DNA of 36,999 nt, from positions 1 through 36,999 of the forward strand of contig JAGWBW010000028.1 in the NCBI GenBank assembly GCA_021295695.1. The letters run 5' to 3'. The first letter of the stretch is position 1, and each line of letters starts with the position of its first letter. The translations under genes were made by a program, and so were the position numbers. This DNA is from Candidatus Latescibacterota bacterium (GTDB taxonomy: Bacteria; Latescibacterota; UBA2968). Positions 32,404 through 36,999 of this stretch are shown piece after piece. The notes under the pieces are model-generated. The model made no database searches and was not told the origin of the DNA. It saw nothing but the letters and a program-made list of their open reading frames with translations.

Positions 32404-34359
32404 CTACCACGAATGCATGTGATGCCCCCGCCCGGGAAACCAGATCTGATCCACCACGTAGGACGTGAACACGGCAAGCCCATAGCCCACCAGCATCCCG
32501 ACAAAAAAGGGCCGACTGCGCCGATAAAGCGAAGCCCCGCCAATGCGAAGAATAATCGCTTTGGCACTCCACGCAATCAAAATAGACATCGTCGAATGCA
32601 TCGCGTGACCGACCGGCACAATCATCCCAATTTGATGCAGGGGCCACCAGGTAAAGCGATACCGCAAAAAACTAATAACACTAAAAATGAGCATCCCAGC
32701 ACCGAGAAACAAATAGCGTTCGGGTTTGTATTCGGGCACTTCTTTTAACGCTTTGACCAGGCCATCGTACACCCGCGGCGGATAGCGCGTAAATGGAAGA
32801 TCATTAAAATTATACGCGCCGTATGTATAACTCAAAAAAATCGTCAGAATCACCGTCCCACCGATCCCAATGATGAGTGTCAAAAGCACGGTCATCAACA
32901 AACGCCCCTTTTGCTGCTGGATCAACTCGCCCAACCTCGCCACGTGAACCAGAGGCACCATAAACATCGCCTTGCTCTGGCAACGCAAAGCAGAAAATAG
33001 CGTGATCGAAGTTCTCGCGCCTGCCGAATAATCAGCCGGATGAAAAAACAAACCTGCGAATCCGGCCTCGTTGATCGGCATGCTCATATACACCACGCCA
33101 GTCTCGGCAATCACCCGGGCAAGCCCAACATAAGCAATGAACAAACCCAGGGTTAACAGACACACAAATTTCCATTCCAATCCCATCGTGCGCAACCAAA
33201 ACAACATGAACAACACGCTGATCACGAGCGAAATAACCGCCATGCGATACGACATCAACTCACCCGAATCATCTACCTTATCATCGCCCTGCAAAGCCTT
33301 GCGAAACACATCCTTCAAATGCAGCCGCGCCGTCCAAAATGTCCAGAAGACCAGAGCGATAAATGCCCCGGCACTTTGCAAACCAGCCACCGCATCGCCG
33401 GGACCTGTTTTGGCAGACAATGTGAACCCAATCCTGCGAAAAAAAGCAATCTCATTGAGATATAGAACATGAAAGACCAGAATGGAAAACAATACATCCA
33501 CATTGGCAAAATACGCAAAGCCAATCGTAAAAAAATTCACCCCTGTATGCTGCGGGGGATAAAATCTGGCAAAATAAAACCACTGCTGTCCCAACCAGAT
33601 AATGGGAATACCGGGATTGAAATACGACATAATATTCCACGCCTTCACAAAAAAAATCAGGCCGCATCCGATCCAGAACAACCGATTGTACAAAATGCCT
33701 TCCCGCTTTGGCGCGTCAGCCGCTGAAGCCAGATCTACTGGCGGACCGAGCACGGGATAGGCCACGCGCTCGTGCTCAGACCACTGTTTTCGCAACATGC
33801 TCGAAAGCGCGATAGACGCCAGAACAATGGCTGCAATAACGCTCAACCACCAGAACAGCGGCACAACCCACACATCCCAGGGAATGGACTGCCCCGCAGG
33901 CAGGCCCTCGTAAAGCCATCGCATGGCGTGGCCTTCATTACTCGGCACCAACCAATCGGGCAGATGGGGATGGACAAATTCCGACCATTGATTTTCGGGC
34001 GTCGCCAGATAATGCGGCACCGAAATCATGCCCAGGAAAAAACTCGTCAAACCATAAGCGGGAATAGCCGCGCCCAAAAGCCCCATCGCCAATACCACCA
34101 GCAACTCGGTTTGACACAGCGCGTATCGCGGCTTTATCCAGCGCACCAACTGATTCAGCAACACTACCAGTATGTATGTACACAACAATACCATCGGAAA
34201 ATGGCTGATATTCATACGCGATGTATGGGCGAGATACTCGGCATGCGTATTCCAAAACGCAATCCACAGCACCACCACCAGCCCAAAAAGAACAGCTCTG
34301 AGCGTGATACCCTCGCGCGTTGCCGCATCTGTTGTTTTTGAGGCTCGTACTTCAGCCAT
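32404..34359 (-). CDS. DUF6785-like polytopic membrane protein, full length
   Basis: This 651-residue protein has around a dozen or more hydrophobic segments. It is the intact relative of the partial gene at the left edge of the window, with the same I-P-W-D, R-K-Q-W-S-E-H-E-R, Y-G-A-Y-N and C-terminal Y-R-R-S-R-P-F-F-V-G-M ... I-W-F-P-G-R-G-H landmarks. The family function is not established. The architecture recalls large secondary carriers, so a role in solute uptake is an inference. AAAGGTGG precedes the ATG. It heads a compact minus-strand unit with a flippase, three Gfo/Idh/MocA genes and an aldo-keto reductase, which fits a transporter for the compound those enzymes process. Confidence 0.85.
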   Translation of the reverse strand: MAEVRASKTTDAATREGITLRAVLFGLVVVLWIAFWNTHAEYLAHTSRMNISHFPMVLLCTYILVVLLNQLVRWIKPRYALCQTELLVVLAMGLLGAAIPAYGLTSFFLGMISVPHYLATPENQWSEFVHPHLPDWLVPSNEGHAMRWLYEGLPAGQSIPWDVWVVPLFWWLSVIAAIVLASIALSSMLRKQWSEHERVAYPVLGPPVDLASAADAPKREGILYNRLFWIGCGLIFFVKAWNIMSYFNPGIPIIWLGQQWFYFARFYPPQHTGVNFFTIGFAYFANVDVLFSILVFHVLYLNEIAFFRRIGFTLSAKTGPGDAVAGLQSAGAFIALVFWTFWTARLHLKDVFRKALQGDDKVDDSGELMSYRMAVISLVISVLFMLFWLRTMGLEWKFVCLLTLGLFIAYVGLARVIAETGVVYMSMPINEAGFAGLFFHPADYSAGARTSITLFSALRCQSKAMFMVPLVHVARLGELIQQQKGRLLMTVLLTLIIGIGGTVILTIFLSYTYGAYNFNDLPFTRYPPRVYDGLVKALKEVPEYKPERYLFLGAGMLIFSVISFLRYRFTWWPLHQIGMIVPVGHAMHSTMSILIAWSAKAIILRIGGASLYRRSRPFFVGMLVGYGLAVFTSYVVDQIWFPGRGHHMHSW

Positions 34360-34403
34360 AATCCACCTTTCTCAATCACCTGTCTGTCTGAGCCACCAAA
34401 CTA

Positions 34404-34451
34404 ATAACAGGAGGCAAAAGATGCAACCCTGCATCTCTCACCTCCTGTTAT
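34404..34451. terminator. Long two-part hairpin between the GNAT gene and the DUF6785 gene
   Basis: Outer stem ATAACAGGAGG (34404-34414) pairs perfectly with CCTCCTGTTAT (34441-34451). An asymmetric internal loop is followed by a second 6-bp stem GATGCA/TGCATC with a 4-nt loop. There is no T-run, so it may be an RNA structure or repeat rather than a classical terminator of the GNAT gene. The rest of 34360-34467 shows nothing else. Confidence 0.4.
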
Positions 34452-34467
34452 AGCTTACAACAACAGA

Positions 34468-34923
34468 TTACGCAAATCCATCTGCCCGATTTCTGCGCCC
34501 CCACAAGCGATACTCAAATGTAACGCTGTCCGCAGCACTGCGCCCCAGCCGTCTGAACCCCACCGAGTCAAACACGACCATCGCGCCCACCCTATCGCCG
34601 GGCACAACCACCTCCAACAACCGCACCCCTGCCTCCCGAAAATGCTCTGTCAGCGCGTTGACCAACTGCGTTGCCACGCCAAAGCGCCGATGCGTATCAC
34701 GCACCCCCAGCCCCACAATCACAGCCTGCATCTCATCCTGCAACCACGCCACAAACCCAATCACACAATCGCCCTGCACAGCCACAAGTGTCTGCTCCAC
34801 ATCTATGGACGTACCCTCACCGGACAACTCCGTAATGCATTGTGGTCCAATCAGTTTTACTAATTCATTAAGCGCATTTCTATCAGAAACTCGCCCTGGA
34901 CGCACAGTTAAATTGGGTAGCAT
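34468..34923 (-). CDS. GNAT family N-acetyltransferase
   Basis: This 151-residue protein has the GNAT fold. V-x-D-T-H-R-R-F-G-V-A-T-Q-L-V near residue 80 is the acetyl-CoA-binding R/Q-x-x-G-x-G/A motif, and V-V-F-D-S-V-G-F-R-R-L-G near 125 is the usual C-terminal beta-strand motif. The acceptor cannot be predicted. The start is ambiguous: GTG 34926 and ATG 34923 follow AGGAG very closely, and a GTG five codons after the ATG is also possible. The gene stands alone beside toxin-antitoxin genes; GNAT toxins exist, but no RHH antitoxin is next to it, so an ordinary acetyltransferase is more likely. Confidence 0.85.
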   Translation of the reverse strand: MLPNLTVRPGRVSDRNALNELVKLIGPQCITELSGEGTSIDVEQTLVAVQGDCVIGFVAWLQDEMQAVIVGLGVRDTHRRFGVATQLVNALTEHFREAGVRLLEVVVPGDRVGAMVVFDSVGFRRLGRSAADSVTFEYRLWGRRNRADGFA

Positions 34924-34971
34924 CACTCCTGAACCGAGTCATTCTGTTCGCAGATATAATCGAACAAGCAT

Positions 34972-35199
34972 TCAGGAAGTATCGCGGTGTTTTTTGACAT
35001 AGTTCATCCAAAAATGATGACGCTGAGCATATGGGTCAGCGATGCAATGGGCACAAACGTGCTCGATCTTGTCGAACAAGGTGCGGTCTTCAAGAGCTGC
35101 ACGACGCAACTCAGCCCAATCGTCCCAGCGACCACGACGAATCACATCGTCTATAGCGGCGAGAGTAAAACGTTGATGGTTTAAATGACGGTGCTGCAC
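34972..35199 (-). CDS. Small conserved-looking protein of unknown function
   Basis: This 75-residue basic protein has several His residues. A helical L-A-A-I-D-D-V-I-R-R-G-x-W-D-D-W segment is followed by D-P-Y-A-Q-R-H-H-F-W near the C-terminus. The GTG start has AGGAG 6 nt upstream, which supports real translation. I have an impression of similar short proteins in other bacterial genomes but cannot name a family. Position beside TA genes suggests an accessory or TA-related role; it could also be the orphan partner of a lost gene. Confidence 0.65.
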   Translation of the reverse strand: MQHRHLNHQRFTLAAIDDVIRRGRWDDWAELRRAALEDRTLFDKIEHVCAHCIADPYAQRHHFWMNYVKKHRDTS

Positions 35200-35231
35200 G
35201 GCTCACTCCTCTTACTTCCCTATGCTACTTA

Positions 35232-35723
35232 TTACCAATCTTCTCCAACGACCTGCTTTAGCACGGCTCGGACGAATTGATCGTCGAGATATAGACCTGC
35301 ATAACGCAACTCTCGGATAATTTTAGATGCTGATGTAACCAGTCCCTGTCTTTTCGCACGAAGTACAACCCCTAATGTCCCGATGACGGGGACACCTAAT
35401 GAGCGGGCACAGGTCCGAGCAGTGGCGTCATCTACAATAGCCGTCCAGCCAGCTTTTTCCAAAGCGACGGAAAGCACCTCGGTCTCCCCTGCCCCCAGAC
35501 TCCAGCCCAAGACTTCGGGATGGATACGAGATCTACCCAATCTTTTGCCCCATCCACTTTCCAAGGCAAGACGCCCAGGATCATCCTCTGGACCCGCCGT
35601 GATTTCTCCAAAAACTGCCTGTGGAATACCTATATCGGGTGCCACTCTTACAATCAGGTCCAGATGACCAGTTTTTGCAAGGGTAATGATCGGCGAGGCA
35701 TTGAGTACCCACCCCTCACTCAC
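35232..35723 (-). CDS. DUF3368/PIN-like toxin of a UPF0175-DUF3368 pair
   Basis: This 163-residue protein opens with V-L-N-A-S-P-I-I-T-L-A-K-x-G, the DUF3368 form of the PIN-domain start, with Asn where the first acidic residue D usually stands. The acidic positions G-E-T-E (about 81) and V-D-D-A (about 98-101) follow, as in PIN nucleases. DUF3368 proteins are predicted RNases acting as toxins with UPF0175 antitoxins, exactly the order seen here. It overlaps the antitoxin gene by 8 nt. The D-to-N change could lower activity, though N-A-S-P variants may be common in the family. Confidence 0.82.
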   Translation of the reverse strand: MSEGWVLNASPIITLAKTGHLDLIVRVAPDIGIPQAVFGEITAGPEDDPGRLALESGWGKRLGRSRIHPEVLGWSLGAGETEVLSVALEKAGWTAIVDDATARTCARSLGVPVIGTLGVVLRAKRQGLVTSASKIIRELRYAGLYLDDQFVRAVLKQVVGEDW

Positions 35724-35967
35724 GGTTTACTTCCTCTGCTATTTCGTCCACGCTGTATTGGAATACTGAAACCTCAAACCGGCCTAATGCCTCAATGAAC
35801 TCACTGCGGGATAGCCCCGCAATCTCAGCCGCCCGACTTTGGGAAACCTCTCCCATTTCGTACCATTTCACAGCGGCAGCCAAACGCAATTCCTGGGTAA
35901 AATGATCGGGGCCTTTCCGCACCGATGAAAGCACATCTTCTGGTAGTTCAAAAGTGACCGTTACCAT
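35716..35967 (-). CDS. UPF0175 family antitoxin
   Basis: This 83-residue protein has a short beta-strand start (V-T-V-T-F-E-L-P-E-D-V) and a helical core E-L-R-L-A-A-A-V-K-W-Y-E-M-G-E-V-S-Q. A predicted helix-turn-helix A-A-E-I-A-G-L-S-R-S-E-F-I-E-A-L-G follows, matching UPF0175 antitoxins. The family is thought to bind both its promoter and the PIN-like toxin. I set the start at ATG 35967 with GGGAGAA upstream rather than the longer frame from 35985. The 8-nt overlap with the toxin indicates translational coupling. Confidence 0.85.
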   Translation of the reverse strand: MVTVTFELPEDVLSSVRKGPDHFTQELRLAAAVKWYEMGEVSQSRAAEIAGLSRSEFIEALGRFEVSVFQYSVDEIAEEVNRE

Positions 35968-36034
35968 AGTATTCTCCCTGATCAATCAAGCTATCCAAAC
36001 ATTTCCGATTTGTTTTTTTCGGCTGAATAGAAGA

Positions 36035-36210
36035 TAGCGTAAGTGTATTTTGCCATCATTAGATTGGAAAAGTTTTAGAAGAACAGCCCAAAGCATAATA
36101 TCCAAATTCCTTGCAAAGATCAAGTATGTGATATTTTGATTCTGGAAGAAGATAGGTTATATTTTGAAGGAGAGAATGCTTGTAACGTGGACCTAATTGA
36201 TTACCACTAA
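36035..36210 (+). pseudogene. higB: Decayed higB toxin remnant
   Basis: The last 15 codons before the TAA at 36208-36210 read F-E-G-E-N-A-C-N-V-D-L-I-D-Y-H, the characteristic C-terminus of HigB/RelE-type toxins (ending D-Y-H). They lie in the position HigB should hold upstream of higA. Further upstream the same frame contains stops and only faint resemblance (L-E-K-F, N-I-Q), so most of the toxin has been deleted or mutated. The left boundary is approximate. The rest of 35968-36160 shows no other gene. Confidence 0.55.
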
Positions 36211-36370
36211 GAAGCTGTTTTAAAATTAATACCTGATGTTACGCATGTCAGGCGTTTTGTCATGCTGAGCGTAGCCGAAGCATCTTCGACTCCGCTGCGC
36301 TCCGCTCAGAATGACAGGACAATAACGCATAGCTGAGAAGGGGCAAAATGAGTTTTAAAACAGTTTCTAA
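36208..36370. mobile_element. MITE (157 bp) with TAA target duplication between higB and higA
   Basis: The element body 36211-36367 starts GAAGCTGTTTTAAAATTAAT and its other end, read inverted, is GAAACTGTTTTAAAACTCAT: 17 of 20 positions match. It is flanked by TAA on both sides (36208-36210 and 36368-36370), a 3-bp target duplication. The interior holds a strong imperfect hairpin: TGTCATGCTGAGCG pairs with CGCTCAGAATGACA. It encodes no protein, so it must be moved by a transposase elsewhere. A 3-bp TNA-type duplication would suit IS5-family relatives, which is inference. Confidence 0.8.
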
Positions 36371-36379
36371 GGAGAAAAA

Positions 36380-36679
36380 ATGCCGATGAAGAATCCACCC
36401 CATCCGGGGCTGTCAGTACGTTACGATTGCCTGGAGCCACTCGGGCTGAGTGTGACTGTAGCCGCGCAAAAACTCGGCGTTGATCACAAGGGACTATCGG
36501 ATATCGTAGATGGCCGGGCAGGCATCTCGCCTGAGATGGCGATTCGCCTGGACAAAGCCTTCGGCGGAGGCGCAATCACCTGGTACCGAATGCAGGCGGC
36601 CTACGACTTGGCACAGGCCATGCAGAAGGCCGATGAGATTCAGGTTGATCGCGTTGTAATCACTACACCATCCGACTGA
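36380..36679 (+). CDS. higA: HigA-type antitoxin
   Basis: This 99-residue protein matches the HigA addiction-module antitoxin family. It opens P-P-H-P-G, has a helix-turn-helix (V-A-A-Q-K-L-G-V-D, then [24 protein letters not shown]), and the conserved [11 protein letters not shown] follows. HigA binds its own promoter and neutralises HigB. GGAG (36371-36374) lies directly after the MITE's TAA duplication. The toxin gene is only a remnant, so this is an orphan antitoxin whose native promoter upstream of higB is separated from it by the element. Confidence 0.88.
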   Translation: MPMKNPPHPGLSVRYDCLEPLGLSVTVAAQKLGVDHKGLSDIVDGRAGISPEMAIRLDKAFGGGAITWYRMQAAYDLAQAMQKADEIQVDRVVITTPSD

Positions 36680-36748
36680 TTGATATCTATCCCACCGCAT
36701 CCTGTATCCCCTTCAAAAATAAAACCTGGCAACAACCAATAAAATAAA

Positions 36749-36928
36749 CGTGATGTGTGACTTCAAAACCGCCATATAGTAATACCGATAAATAGATATA
36801 AGAAAGTCAAAACCACTGGATTGCGGCTAACACCCTGCCGCAATGACAGATCTAAAATCCTTGTTTTTCTGACTGCTGACCACTGATTGCTTGTTTTCTT
36901 CACCATTATTTCAAAGTCACACATGACG
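36749..36928. repeat. Candidate 180-bp inverted-repeat element
   Basis: CGTGATGTGTGACTTCAA (36749-36766) and, read inverted, CGTCATGTGTGACTTTGA (36928-36911) match at 15 of 18 positions. Between them lie a copy of the dispersed palindromic repeat and no open frame. A target duplication is not clear, so whether it moves as a unit is uncertain. The segment 36680-36999 holds no gene. Confidence 0.5.
36816..36849 (+). repeat. Dispersed palindromic repeat, copy 2
   Basis: The + strand reads CTGGATTGCGGCTAACACCC followed by TGCCGCAATGACAG. It corresponds, with about four substitutions, to the minus strand of 26296-26328. The substitutions at the inner stem positions (C to T, G to A) are compensatory, preserving pairing. 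Confidence 0.65.
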
Positions 36929-36940
36929 TAAAATAACTTG

Positions 36941-36981
36941 AGGGACCGCCTTATTTCAGTCAGGCGATCCCTTAATTTTTA
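36941..36981 (+). terminator. Rho-independent terminator-like hairpin at right edge
   Basis: AGGGACCGCC (36941-36950) and GGCGATCCCT (36963-36972) form a stem with one mismatch and a 12-nt loop, followed by TAATTTTTA. It fits a + strand terminator. The nearest + strand gene upstream is higA, 260 bp away. Confidence 0.55.
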
Positions 36982-36999
36982 TCGTTCCAACAACTCAAT

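Noticed and set aside
32399-32647. 83-residue extension of the flippase upstream of ATG 32398
   Set aside because: It overlaps the end of the DUF6785 gene in another frame; family N-termini match the shorter form.
1-36999. CRISPR array, rRNA operon, riboswitch or integrase with attachment sites
   Set aside because: No regularly spaced direct repeats, rRNA sequence, known riboswitch core or integrase gene could be seen on either strand; the tRNA 3' ends show no duplicated att-like segment in the window.

Overview
Organism. This looks like a chromosomal segment of an uncultivated heterotrophic bacterium with many sulfatases and oxygenases. Two formylglycine-type sulfatases, three phytanoyl-CoA dioxygenase (PhyH) family genes, three Gfo/Idh/MocA oxidoreductases, two DUF6785-like membrane proteins and a long FtsX/MacB-type permease together resemble the gene content of Poribacteria/Latescibacterota-type genomes. 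That assignment is inference from gene content; there is no rRNA or other marker in the window. A bacterial ProRS, a GlnRS and tRNAs with encoded CCA ends show that it is a bacterial chromosome.

Layout. 1-3012: the 3' part of a DUF6785-like membrane protein, then a sulfatase. 3128-10771: two type I ABC exporter half-transporters on the + strand, with an opposing MacB/FtsX-like permease between them, followed by an HlyD-like membrane fusion protein whose C-terminus lies in a second, overlapping frame. 10809-14610: PhyH, PhyH, sulfatase, then a broken third PhyH. 14610-17754: a scarred accessory island with 3' stumps of a UvrD-like helicase and a DNA methyltransferase, a TumA/TumE-like toxin-antitoxin pair and an AlbA_2/HATPase protein with an unusual C-terminus. 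17854-19892: a TIM-barrel sugar isomerase and a class V aminotransferase. 20019-26663: tRNA-Glu, a five-gene + strand unit (2-hydroxyacid dehydrogenase, MBL hydrolase, GDPD, ProRS, GlnRS), tRNA-Gln(UUG) and tRNA-Pro(UGG). 26722-34359: a compact six-gene minus-strand unit (DUF6785-like protein, flippase, two related Gfo/Idh/MocA, aldo-keto reductase, Gfo/Idh/MocA). 34468-36999: a GNAT gene, a small conserved unknown gene, a UPF0175-DUF3368 toxin-antitoxin pair, a higBA locus split by a miniature transposable element, and dispersed repeats.

How the genes may work together. The sulfatases, dioxygenases, Gfo/Idh/MocA and aldo-keto enzymes and DUF6785 proteins suggest uptake and breakdown of modified, possibly sulfated, organic compounds. 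The ABC/HlyD block suggests export. Neither has a substrate that can be read from sequence. The proS-glnS block sits beside the tRNA genes for the same two amino acids.

Most notable observations. A 157-bp MITE has inserted at the stop codon of a decayed higB, duplicating TAA, directly in front of intact higA. Between 13.8 and 15.3 kb, a broken PhyH abuts the 3' ends of lost helicase and methyltransferase genes. The HlyD-like adaptor is split by a +1 frame change. The AlbA_2 protein carries a carboxypeptidase-regulatory-like domain and an unrecognised conserved-looking C-terminal module.
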